Below are positions 1 through 6,363 of a DNA stretch of 7,330 bases, piece after piece. Origin of the DNA: an uncultured Collinsella sp. (GTDB taxonomy: Bacteria > Actinomycetota > Coriobacteriia > Coriobacteriales > Coriobacteriaceae); NCBI GenBank assembly GCA_900550965.1, contig URUC01000093.1, forward strand, positions 1 to 7,330. The letters run 5' to 3'. How positions within the stretch are numbered: the stretch's first letter is position 1; each line of letters opens with the position of its first letter. Both the position numbers and the translations under genes were made by a program. The notes beneath the pieces were generated by a model that was not told the DNA's origin, searched no databases, and worked only from the letters and a program-made list of their open reading frames with translations.

Positions 1-888
1 GATTGGATAGTCGGAATCTGGGCTGTAAGTCTTTACACTGAGGTCGCTTGGCTTCCAAACGCCTCGAGGGTCGTTGTCTGGATTCTTGTAGCGGGCGTTT
101 GCCTCGTCTGTTCTCGGCAGGCGTCCAATCACAAAGCGCTCAATGGATTTGGCGTATACGAGAACATAATCATGGCTATTTGAAACGTATTTGGCGTCAT
201 TCTTGGGCGAGTAAGCTCGTTCCCAGATTAGCTGAGAAACGAAATTTGCCTCTCCGAACACCTCGTCACAGAGGATGCGCAAATTGCGGTCTTCGTTATC
301 GTCAATCGAAATGAAAATGACGCCATCGTCGGTTAGGAGCTCTCGAGCCAGTCTCAACCTAGGGTACATCATCGAGCACCAGTCGCTATGGTAGCGGCCA
401 CTTGTGTCGGCGTTGGACTGGCCGGCGAGTCCCGCCTGCTCCTTATAGTTATCGACAGAGTTGCCGAAATTGTCCTTGTAGACAAAGTCGTGACCCGTGT
501 TGTAGGGTGGGTCGATGTAGATCATCTTGACCTTGCCGTGGTAGCCGCGCTGTAGGAGCTTCAGCACCTCGAGATTGTCGCCTTCGATATAAATGTTGTC
601 CGAGTCGAAGGACCCATCCTCTCCATCGCGGCTGCGGCTTTTCTCGATACGGGGACGCAAAGTAGCAGTGCTGGACATCTGCGACTGGCGGATGGCATCG
701 GCCTTGCCGGGCCACGTGAACGCATAGCGCTCCAGGCCCTCGTCTACCTCGTCGCCAAGCTCCAGCCGCAGTTTGTCGAAGTCGATTCCGCTCTCGGAGA
801 ACACTTCGGGCATCAGCTCCTTGAGCTTATTCAGGCGGTCGTCAATAAGACTCTCCGATTCAAGAGTCATCTTTTCTATCTCGCCCAT
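1..888 (-). CDS. Type III Mod-like site-specific DNA (adenine-N6) methyltransferase, C-terminus cut off by window edge
   Basis: The frame is open from an ATG at 886-888 to position 1, giving the first 296 residues with no stop. Seen directly: a helical N-terminus, then EGDNLEVLKLL at about residues 102-112, the amino-methyltransferase motif IV DPPYNTG at residues 126-132, HSDWCSMMYPRLRLAR at about 167-182, GVIFISIDDNE at about 189-199, and LPRTDEANARYKNPDNDPRG at 257-276. This order, with DPPY near the N-terminus, is that of beta-class (type III Mod) enzymes, which methylate adenine N6 using S-adenosylmethionine. The target-recognition region and the C-terminal SAM-binding FxGxG motif would lie beyond the window. 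The start is set by AGGAGG at 896-901, seven bases upstream, which overlaps the stop codon of the preceding gene (900-902). It is the most downstream visible gene of the operon, and a Res subunit may follow. GC content is lower than in the helicase. The family call is firm; the recognition sequence cannot be told. Confidence 0.93.
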   Translation of the reverse strand, partial: MGEIEKMTLESESLIDDRLNKLKELMPEVFSESGIDFDKLRLELGDEVDEGLERYAFTWPGKADAIRQSQMSSTATLRPRIEKSRSRDGEDGSFDSDNIYIEGDNLEVLKLLQRGYHGKVKMIYIDPPYNTGHDFVYKDNFGNSVDNYKEQAGLAGQSNADTSGRYHSDWCSMMYPRLRLARELLTDDGVIFISIDDNEDRNLRILCDEVFGEANFVSQLIWERAYSPKNDAKYVSNSHDYVLVYAKSIERFVIGRLPRTDEANARYKNPDNDPRGVWKPSDLSVKTYSPDSDYPI

Positions 889-899
889 GAGGTCTCCTC

Positions 900-1694
900 C
901 TAGGAAAGTTGAGATTTGATTAGTTGAACTATGTAGGGCATGGCGGCAATAAAAACGTCGGTGCCCTTGCCGGCAAGCCAGCTCAGGAGTTTGTCAAGCT
1001 TGCTGCCCCGTTTGCTTTTATCTTTTGTGTTGAGATCGCCCATCATCCCTTTGAGCAGCGTCTTCTCGTCATCGGAAAGCGTTGTCTCTGGCAATTTGTC
1101 AATCTGTTCAAAGGTTGCCTCTAACGTGACCTGTACGTTGCTCGTGGCGGATGCCGTGAGGCTGACGCTAGCGCCCTGCGCTTCGGCGATTTTCAGCTTA
1201 CGGAGCTCCTCATCACGGAAATGCTTCAGTTTGTCGATACGTAGTTGCGTCTGTTCATCGTTGAAATCATTGCGATTGGAAGACCCATAGGAATAGGAGG
1301 CTAGTCCGTCCGTGTAGGAGTCGTAGCCCCTCGCGTTTGCGTAGACGTAGTCGATTGAGTCGTATACGGCTTTGAGCTCGTCGTCTTTCACGCCCTCTTC
1401 AAGAGCTTGCTCCAGTCTCCTGATATGCTGCGTTATAGTTGCGCAGAATGCGGCACCGAACGCTTTGTCGTCTGAGTCTTCCCGCTTTAGGCGCAGCTTC
1501 TGGAGAATCATCCCTAGGTCGCTTTTCGAGTAGCGAAATGAGCTTGAGGAATTGATATATTTTAAAGCCTCGGGGTTAGTGTAGTCGAGGTCGAAGACCT
1601 GCATGATTTCACGGCAGAGCGCATCAACATCCTCATCTGCAGCATCACTCAAAAGGCGCGCCGCTCGCAAAATATACTCATCTAGAACGGCCAT
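900..1694 (-). CDS. Uncharacterised 264-aa protein embedded in the helicase-methyltransferase operon
   Basis: I do not recognise this protein. It has no signal peptide. The N-terminal third (about residues 1-110) is predicted mostly helical and charged. A Tyr/Ser/Gly-rich stretch lies at about 114-140, followed by a charged helical segment at about 147-172. A Ser/Thr/Ala-rich linker (about 175-192) leads to a C-terminal module with helices around LSDDEKTLLKGMMGDL (206-221) and a hydrophobic last helix (about 246-260, DVFIAAMPYIVQLI). That helix could pack in a protein core or touch a membrane, but is short for a true transmembrane segment. The ATG at 1692-1694 has AAGGAGA at 1701-1707, six bases upstream. 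The gene overlaps the end of the DUF4391 gene by 17 bases, and its TAG stop overlaps the methyltransferase ribosome site, so translation is probably coupled on both sides. Base composition is clearly more AT-rich than the helicase (42% GC in one hand-counted line). No catalytic motif is visible. Function is unknown; a role in the defence system is inferred from position only. Confidence 0.88.
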   Translation of the reverse strand: MAVLDEYILRAARLLSDAADEDVDALCREIMQVFDLDYTNPEALKYINSSSSFRYSKSDLGMILQKLRLKREDSDDKAFGAAFCATITQHIRRLEQALEEGVKDDELKAVYDSIDYVYANARGYDSYTDGLASYSYGSSNRNDFNDEQTQLRIDKLKHFRDEELRKLKIAEAQGASVSLTASATSNVQVTLEATFEQIDKLPETTLSDDEKTLLKGMMGDLNTKDKSKRGSKLDKLLSWLAGKGTDVFIAAMPYIVQLIKSQLS

Positions 1695-2460
1695 TGCAGA
1701 TCTCCTTTATCTCATCGGCGACCGCCCTCAGGCGTCGCTCCTCTTCCTTCATTTCCATCCTCAGCTTCGCGGACTCGTTGAGCGTTATGTCCTTCGACCG
1801 CCGCTGCTCCTTCAGCCGCTTGACGGAGGCTCCCATCTCATCGTAGCGCGACGTGAGGCCGATCAGCTTTTCCCGGTCTCGAGCGGGGCATACGGGGTAG
1901 AACCCCAGGCCGCCAATCGCGCGGGACAGCGCTACGGTGCGCGACAGGTCGACCAGGTACTCCCAGAGGTCGCCCTGCGAGAGCCGCCCGAATGCCAGCG
2001 CGCCTAGGAAGTCCGCGTATTCTGAACGGCCAGGATCGAACGCGCCCGTCGACTCGACTCGGTCGACGACCGTCGCGCCCTGCTCGGCCTGGCTCCTCCG
2101 CGTGAGGGCGACCGATATGCACGCGCAGCCGCCCGCCTCGACCAGGAGCACCGTCGGGTTCGGGAAGCACTTGTGCACGAGCTCCGCCACCTCGGCCACC
2201 GCCATGGTCCCGGCTGTCATCTCGCAACGGAGGAAGACGACGCTCTGCACGTTGCGCTCGTCGTCCTCGTACGGCGGGATGCGCGTCGTGGACTTCTGGA
2301 CCGTGGCGAAGTGCTCGAGGCGCGCGACCTTGTCGAGCCTCTTCTGCTCGGTCTTGGTGAGCATGGCCTGCTTGACGAGCACCGTCTTGGGAATGCGGCG
2401 GCATCCCGCGAGCGCCGCTTCGGGCAGGCGCAGGATTCCGTTCCAGTCGATGCCGCTCAT
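1678..2460 (-). CDS. DUF4391 domain-containing protein
   Basis: A 260-residue protein. The pattern IPKTVLVKQAMLTKTEQKRLD (residues 23-43, split here as IPKTVLVKQA and MLTKTEQKRLD) followed by KSTTRIPPYEDDERNVQSVV (56-75) is what I associate with DUF4391. That family is repeatedly found beside helicases and type III-like methyltransferases. Its biochemical function is not established as far as I know. The C-terminus (about 199-255) is Lys/Arg/Glu-rich and likely a coiled coil, suggesting oligomerisation or partner binding. The chosen start is the ATG at 2458-2460, which overlaps the helicase TGA in an ATGA arrangement typical of translational coupling. An in-frame ATG at 2478 would add six residues inside the helicase gene but has no ribosome site. 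The gene ends 17 bases inside the next gene. GC is about 65% in the middle and falls to about 52% near the 3' end. Confidence 0.86.
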   Translation of the reverse strand: MSGIDWNGILRLPEAALAGCRRIPKTVLVKQAMLTKTEQKRLDKVARLEHFATVQKSTTRIPPYEDDERNVQSVVFLRCEMTAGTMAVAEVAELVHKCFPNPTVLLVEAGGCACISVALTRRSQAEQGATVVDRVESTGAFDPGRSEYADFLGALAFGRLSQGDLWEYLVDLSRTVALSRAIGGLGFYPVCPARDREKLIGLTSRYDEMGASVKRLKEQRRSKDITLNESAKLRMEMKEEERRLRAVADEIKEICNGRSR

Positions 2461-5400
2461 CGCAGCACCGCGAAACATACCAACGAGTAGTCGTTGAAGC
2501 CCATGACGGTGCCGCTGCCGACCTCTCCCAGGCTGAACAGGCTCTCGATGCCTTTGTCCTGCTGCGTTCCGGTGATGGCCGCAACGACATCGTCAAGCAG
2601 GTCGGTGTAGGCGTCCATCCTCGTCCCGTCGCGGGTCTCGCGGTTGAACTCGCGGCACAGCTTAGCGATGGGCTCGGGATGCCCAGAGCAGACGGCGCGC
2701 ATGATGTCGAGCGCCGGCTTGGGCTGGGTGTGCTTCGTCATGACCTCGCCGTCGGCCGACACGTACACCACGTAGTACGGGAAGACAGGGTTCGTGTCCC
2801 TGGGATCGTTGCCCTCGTCGTTCTGCTTGAGGCAGAAGACCACGCCTGGCTTCACGTCGCTGCGAAGCTCGTCGGGGATGGGGGCCACGGCGTGCAGTCC
2901 CGCCGGCGAGTTCTCCAACGCGCCGGGATGCTCCTTGGCGTAGCGCTGGAGCTCCACGCGGAAGTCGTCGAAGGCGAAATCCGTGATCGAGATGCCGCCC
3001 GAGATGTCCTCGAGGTCGAGCACCTCGCTCTTGAGCTGCTGGAGCTGCCGGCGACGGTACTTGAGGTCGTTCATCTCTCCATTGCCCTTGGCCTCCAGCA
3101 CGTTCTCCTCGCCGGTTGCCGACGCGTCGAGCAGCGCCATGCGCCCCTTCACGCGGCCCTCGAGCTGGATGTACTCGTCGAGCGCGATGTCCGGCCAGAA
3201 GTTGACCAGCTGGATCTGGGAGTTCTTCGATCCCAGGCGGTCGATGCGGCCGAAGCGCTGGATGATACGCACGGGGTTCCAGTGGATGTCGTAGTTCACC
3301 AGGCAGTCGCAGTCCTGCAGGTTCTGGCCCTCGGAGATGCAGTCCGTCGCGAAGACGACGTCGATCTCGCCGAGCTCCCGCTGGCTCTCCGGCAGCTCCT
3401 TTGAGACGGGAGAGAACCTCGCGAGGATGTTCTCGAAGGTGGTCCTGGGAAGCTTCAGCGAGTAGGTCCGGTTGGAGCTGCCCGCCACCTCGGCGCACTC
3501 GATTCCGAGCTCGCGCTTCAGCCAGGGCGCCAGCTGCTCGAAAAGGTACGCCGTCGTGTCGGCGAACGCGCTGAACACCAGCACCTTGCGGTTGCCGGGG
3601 TTGTACGGCTCGCTGACCTTGCCCGCGATGAAGTCGCGCAGCTTCACGAGCTTGGCGTCGCGCTCGGGCGTCACCGCGTCGGCATAGGTTAGCAGGGCCC
3701 GGAGCACCTGGATGTCGAAGTCGAGGTCCTGGCCCAGGCGCAGGGCGTCGACGTCTCGCAGGTCGACTCGCACCTTGCCGCCGGCCTCGAACTCCTCGGC
3801 ATCGTCGTCGTCGAACCCGTCCTCGAGGCCCTCGGTGCCGTAGGCGACCCCCGACGCGTCGGCGTCGAGCCTCGCGCGCAGGTCGACGCAGCCGTCGAGG
3901 ATTCGTCGCAGCGTGATGCGGAAGCTGTTCACGGAGGACTCCATGCGCTTGAGGACGTTGACGCGCATGAGGTTGGCCACCGCCGTCGTGCGGTGGACCT
4001 GGCTCTCGAAGTCCTTGCCCCACGTGTCCCCGTAGCGGTCCTCGTACTTGCGGCGCTGGTCGGCGCGCACGTAGGAGAGCACCTGGTACTGGGCGAACGT
4101 GAGCTGGGCGATCATGTCGTTGAGCACGGCAATCGGCGGCAGCTCGCCTTCTAGGTCAATGGGCGTCTGAAACGACAGGGGCGGCCGGCGCGCCGGGAAG
4201 GTACCGCTCGCGGCGCCGTAGTACTTCGTGATGTGCTTGCGGCTGCGCGCGATGGTCAGCACGTCGAGCAGCTTGAAGTAGTCGGCGTTCACCGCGTTCA
4301 CGAAGCTCTCGGTCGTGCGCTCGGAGTCGGAGAGCTTGCTCCACTCGTTGAACCTCTGCTGGGCGACGCGCGTCACGTGGGTGATCGACGGGATGCCATC
4401 GGTATCGGCGAGGTACGCGTCGTCTCCCTCGGTGATGAGCTCGATCTGGTTTCGCAGGTCGAGCAGGCGGTTGTTCACCGGGGTGGCAGAGAGCATGAGC
4501 ACCTTCGTGCGCTGGCCCGACTTGATGACGTCCTCGATGAGGCGCGTGTAGCGGTCGGTCTTGTCCGCGTCGGTGCTCTTGTTCCTGAAGTTGTGGCTCT
4601 CGTCGATGACGAGGAGGTCGAAGTGGCCCCAGCGCAGGTGCTCGAGGTCCACCTCGCCGCTCATGCCGTGGTAGCGCGACAGGTCGGTGTGGTTGAGCAC
4701 CGTGTAGCTGAAGCGGTCGTCGGCCAGCGGGTTGCGGTCGTCGTTGTCCTGCGTCCACAGGGTCCAGTTGTCCCGCAGGCGCTTCGGGCACAGCACGAGG
4801 ATGCGGTCGTTGCGCTCCTGGTAGTACTTCATGACGGCGAGCGCCTCGTAGGTCTTGCCCAGGCCCACCGAGTCGGCGATGATGCAGCCCTTGTACTTCT
4901 CCAGCTTGCGGATGGCGCCCACGACGGCGTCCTTCTGGAAGTCGTAGAGCTTGCTCCAGACCACGGACTCCTCGAACTTGAGGCCGGGGCGGATGCCGTT
5001 GTCCTCGTCGTCCTCCATGAAGTCGCGGAACAGGTGGTACAGGGTCAGGAAATAGATGAACTCGGGCGGGTTCTCGCGGTAGAGCGTCTCGACCTGGGCG
5101 GCCACCTGCGCGGTGACCTCCTCGACCATGGCAGGGTTGTCCCAGACCGACTCGAACATCATCTTGAGGCCGACGGCCTCGGTCGCGTTCTCGAAATGGC
5201 TCACGCAGGTCACGGTTCCCGGACGGCGCTCGTAGCCGAGGCCCTCCTGCGTGAAGTTCGCGGCGGCGCCCATGAAGGCGTGGTCGTCGCCGGATGGGTT
5301 CTCCACCACGTAGGTGCCGCCCGGCTGAATGGCGCCGGACGTCTTGGCGGACTTGAAGACGCCCTTCTCGCGGATCCACTCGGCGCATTCGCGGGCGAGC

Positions 5401-5702
5401 GCGCGTTGGTTTAGGTTGTTGCGCAGCGTGAGCTCGAGCCCCGAGCCGCCGACGCCGACCTCGCGCGCGCGGCGGGCTACCTCGAACTCGCGCGGCTCCT
5501 TCGAGTCGGCCATGCGCTTGATGAAGGTGGGCTCGCTGAACAGGAAGCGCACCTCGTCGACCTTGGAGAGCTCCTCTTTGAGCTCCCCGTAGGCGAACAC
5601 GGTGAAATACGAGCTGATTATCGACAACTTCGCGCCGTCGTCGATGGATTCGCCGAGGGCGTCTCCCAGGCGCTCCGCGCCGACGTTGCTTAGCGACTTC
5701 AC
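2457..5702 (-). CDS. SNF2-type helicase with N-terminal PLD-like domain
   Basis: A 1081-residue protein starting with GTG at 5700-5702, four bases after the regulator's stop codon. An AAGGGGG-like ribosome site lies about nine bases upstream. The N-terminal 190 residues resemble the PLD-like domain of this helicase family (SSYFTVFAYGEL near 30-41, FMGAAANFTQEGLG at 143-156). The motor follows: Walker A GLGKT at 280-284, Walker B DESH at 367-370, SATP at 405-408, motif IV around KVLVFSAFADT (706-716), motif V around TDCISEGQNL (786-795) and arginine-finger motif QRFGRIDR at 815-822. An acidic stretch (about 625-640) separates the two RecA lobes. All ATPase motifs are intact, so it should be an ATP-driven DNA translocase or helicase. 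The HKD active site of the PLD domain appears lost: the expected HxK near residues 126-130 reads QPGGT. It sits between the RHH regulator and DUF4391, a context seen around type III-like modification systems. A separate nuclease domain is not visible. Confidence 0.93.
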   Translation of the reverse strand: MKSLSNVGAERLGDALGESIDDGAKLSIISSYFTVFAYGELKEELSKVDEVRFLFSEPTFIKRMADSKEPREFEVARRAREVGVGGSGLELTLRNNLNQRALARECAEWIREKGVFKSAKTSGAIQPGGTYVVENPSGDDHAFMGAAANFTQEGLGYERRPGTVTCVSHFENATEAVGLKMMFESVWDNPAMVEEVTAQVAAQVETLYRENPPEFIYFLTLYHLFRDFMEDDEDNGIRPGLKFEESVVWSKLYDFQKDAVVGAIRKLEKYKGCIIADSVGLGKTYEALAVMKYYQERNDRILVLCPKRLRDNWTLWTQDNDDRNPLADDRFSYTVLNHTDLSRYHGMSGEVDLEHLRWGHFDLLVIDESHNFRNKSTDADKTDRYTRLIEDVIKSGQRTKVLMLSATPVNNRLLDLRNQIELITEGDDAYLADTDGIPSITHVTRVAQQRFNEWSKLSDSERTTESFVNAVNADYFKLLDVLTIARSRKHITKYYGAASGTFPARRPPLSFQTPIDLEGELPPIAVLNDMIAQLTFAQYQVLSYVRADQRRKYEDRYGDTWGKDFESQVHRTTAVANLMRVNVLKRMESSVNSFRITLRRILDGCVDLRARLDADASGVAYGTEGLEDGFDDDDAEEFEAGGKVRVDLRDVDALRLGQDLDFDIQVLRALLTYADAVTPERDAKLVKLRDFIAGKVSEPYNPGNRKVLVFSAFADTTAYLFEQLAPWLKRELGIECAEVAGSSNRTYSLKLPRTTFENILARFSPVSKELPESQRELGEIDVVFATDCISEGQNLQDCDCLVNYDIHWNPVRIIQRFGRIDRLGSKNSQIQLVNFWPDIALDEYIQLEGRVKGRMALLDASATGEENVLEAKGNGEMNDLKYRRRQLQQLKSEVLDLEDISGGISITDFAFDDFRVELQRYAKEHPGALENSPAGLHAVAPIPDELRSDVKPGVVFCLKQNDEGNDPRDTNPVFPYYVVYVSADGEVMTKHTQPKPALDIMRAVCSGHPEPIAKLCREFNRETRDGTRMDAYTDLLDDVVAAITGTQQDKGIESLFSLGEVGSGTVMGFNDYSLVCFAVLR

Positions 5703-5706
5703 GCCT

Positions 5707-5919
5707 CTATGCCCCCTTTTTCGCGAGCTCTTCGATCATGCAGGTGCGCACGAAGGCGGAGAAGCTCATGCCCCGCAGGGCCGCCTCCTCCTTCGCCGCG
5801 TCGCGCAGGGTGTCGGGGATGCGCAGGGTCACGGAGACCTGGTCGCCGTCCACCAGGAAGCTTCTGATCTCGGTCTCGTCGGGATTGCTCTTGATGAGCT
5901 CCTTGTAGCTGTCGGGCAT
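5707..5919 (-). CDS. Small ribbon-helix-helix (Arc/CopG-like) DNA-binding protein
   Basis: A 70-residue protein. The C-terminal part is a clear ribbon-helix-helix fold: a beta strand DQVSVTLRIP, helix A DTLRDAAKEEAALRG, and helix B MSFSAFVRTCMIEELAKKG. In known RHH proteins the strand pairs with a second subunit and inserts into the major groove, so a dimer is expected. The N-terminal 25 residues are acidic and less defined. I chose the ATG at 5917-5919 because GGGAG lies five bases upstream (5925-5929). An upstream in-frame ATG at 5931 would add four residues but lacks a ribosome site. The gene ends four bases before the helicase GTG, so it heads the operon. It is likely an autorepressor of the defence operon; it could instead be an antitoxin, but no toxin-like partner is adjacent. 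Both roles are inference. Confidence 0.85.
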   Translation of the reverse strand: MPDSYKELIKSNPDETEIRSFLVDGDQVSVTLRIPDTLRDAAKEEAALRGMSFSAFVRTCMIEELAKKGA

Positions 5920-5924
5920 CTGCG

Positions 5925-5929
5925 CTCCC
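5925..5929 (-). promoter_or_regulatory. Ribosome binding site deciding the RHH start codon
   Basis: On the minus strand GGGAG is followed by a five-base spacer and ATG at 5919. The upstream ATG at 5931 is preceded by TTTCGAGCG, a poor ribosome site. The shorter 70-residue product is therefore preferred. Confidence 0.6.
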
Positions 5930-5937
5930 ATCGCTCG

Positions 5938-5966
5938 AAATGCAATACAAATGCGTTTGCAGCATT
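5938..5966 (-). promoter_or_regulatory. Candidate RHH operator: three AATGC half-sites
   Basis: Read on the plus strand, AAATGC occurs at 5938-5943 and again at 5949-5954, exactly 11 bases apart. An inverted copy, GCATT, lies at 5962-5966, 12 bases after the second. The cluster spans the region from the start of the RHH gene to inside its -10 box. RHH proteins commonly bind tandem or inverted short half-sites spaced by about one helical turn, so this is a plausible autoregulatory operator. The repeats are seen directly; their binding by the RHH protein is inferred. Confidence 0.4.
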
Positions 5967-5992
5967 ATAACGCGACGGCACGCGGCGGCACT
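5964..5992 (-). promoter_or_regulatory. Putative operon promoter (-10 TATAAT)
   Basis: A perfect TATAAT on the minus strand occupies 5964-5969, about 45 bases before the preferred RHH start codon. Transcription would begin near 5957. At 17 bases' spacing the -35 position (5987-5992) reads AGTGCC, which is weak, so the promoter may depend on an activator or be of low strength. It is the only consensus-like -10 element I see in the otherwise GC-rich stretch before the operon. Confidence 0.5.
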
Positions 5993-6002
5993 GGGAATGC
6001 GA

Positions 6003-6045
6003 GGACAGCCGATGTCCAGGCTTTATATGAGCGCGGACAGCGATG
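6003..6045 (+). repeat. Near-direct repeat GGACAGC(C)GATG with inverted TGTCC copy
   Basis: GGACAGCCGATG at 6003-6014 and GGACAGCGATG at 6035-6045 differ by one base insertion. The first copy also forms an inverted repeat with TGTCC at 6013-6017 (GGACA, five-base loop, TGTCC). The repeats lie between the end of the small 91-aa gene and the operon promoter. They could be regulatory sites or chance in GC-rich DNA. No terminator with a T run is visible here for the upstream small gene, so read-through into the operon is possible. Confidence 0.3.
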
Positions 6046-6087
6046 GACGCCCTGATCGGGCTTGGATGGCCGCTTTCGTTCGGGTCC

Positions 6088-6363
6088 TCATCTCTCGTTT
6101 TCGCGAGGTTTGGCGTTTGCCCATTCCTCGGCGTAGAGAACCTCGTTCTGAGCCTCCAAGATTCGCGCGGCGTCGCCGATGCGCTCGGCGCACCTCTCAC
6201 TTATCGACTTCAGGGCCAGAATCCCCTCGACGTCGAGCGGGTCCAGCTGGTCGGCATGCGCCAGGGACTCGAGCAGCTGGTCCAGGCCCCTCGCCAGCCT
6301 CCCGGCATCGCACACGGCATCGATGAGCTCGATGCGCTCCAACTTCTCTTCGTGGCTCAACAT
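6088..6363 (-). CDS. Small hypothetical helical protein (91 aa)
   Basis: I do not recognise the family. The 91-residue product begins MLSHEEKLERIELIDAV and is predicted almost entirely alpha-helical, rich in Leu, Ala, Glu and Asp, with no signal peptide or membrane segment. The start is strongly supported by AAGGAGG at 6371-6377, seven bases before the ATG at 6361-6363. Longer in-frame extensions upstream are Arg/Gly-rich and look like translated non-coding DNA. The gene is on the same strand as the defence operon, about 170 bases before the RHH start codon, but the operon has its own promoter-like sequence in between. It may be a host gene or an accessory gene; nothing in the sequence decides. 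The repeated hydrophobic spacing (IELIDAV, LLESLA, ILALKSI) suggests a small helical bundle or coiled coil. Confidence 0.7.
   Translation of the reverse strand: MLSHEEKLERIELIDAVCDAGRLARGLDQLLESLAHADQLDPLDVEGILALKSISERCAERIGDAARILEAQNEVLYAEEWANAKPRENER

Noticed and set aside
449..715. 88-codon minus-strand open frame
   Set aside because: It lies in another frame of the methyltransferase, whose own frame carries DPPYNTG and other family motifs.
2481..2496. Hairpin CAACGA-GTAG-TCGTTG just upstream of the DUF4391 start
   Set aside because: It is a six-base stem inside the helicase coding sequence and has no T run. It could affect coupling, but there is nothing beyond symmetry to support that.
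4233..5414. 393-codon open frame on the plus strand, and similar long frames opposite the helicase
   Set aside because: The translation is a Val/Leu/Ala/His/Gly-rich repeat-like product caused by GC-rich third codon positions of the helicase, with no ribosome site or motif.
2457..5702. Type III restriction Res subunit
   Set aside because: The motor is SNF2-like with an N-terminal PLD-like domain and no C-terminal PD-(D/E)XK nuclease. It precedes Mod, not follows it, so it is an accessory helicase and not a canonical Res.
1..5931. DISARM or BREX system
   Set aside because: There is a helicase with a PLD-like region and a methyltransferase, but no DUF1998 protein, PglZ, BrxL or BrxC is visible. 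The methyltransferase is type III Mod-like, and DUF4391 is not a component of either system.
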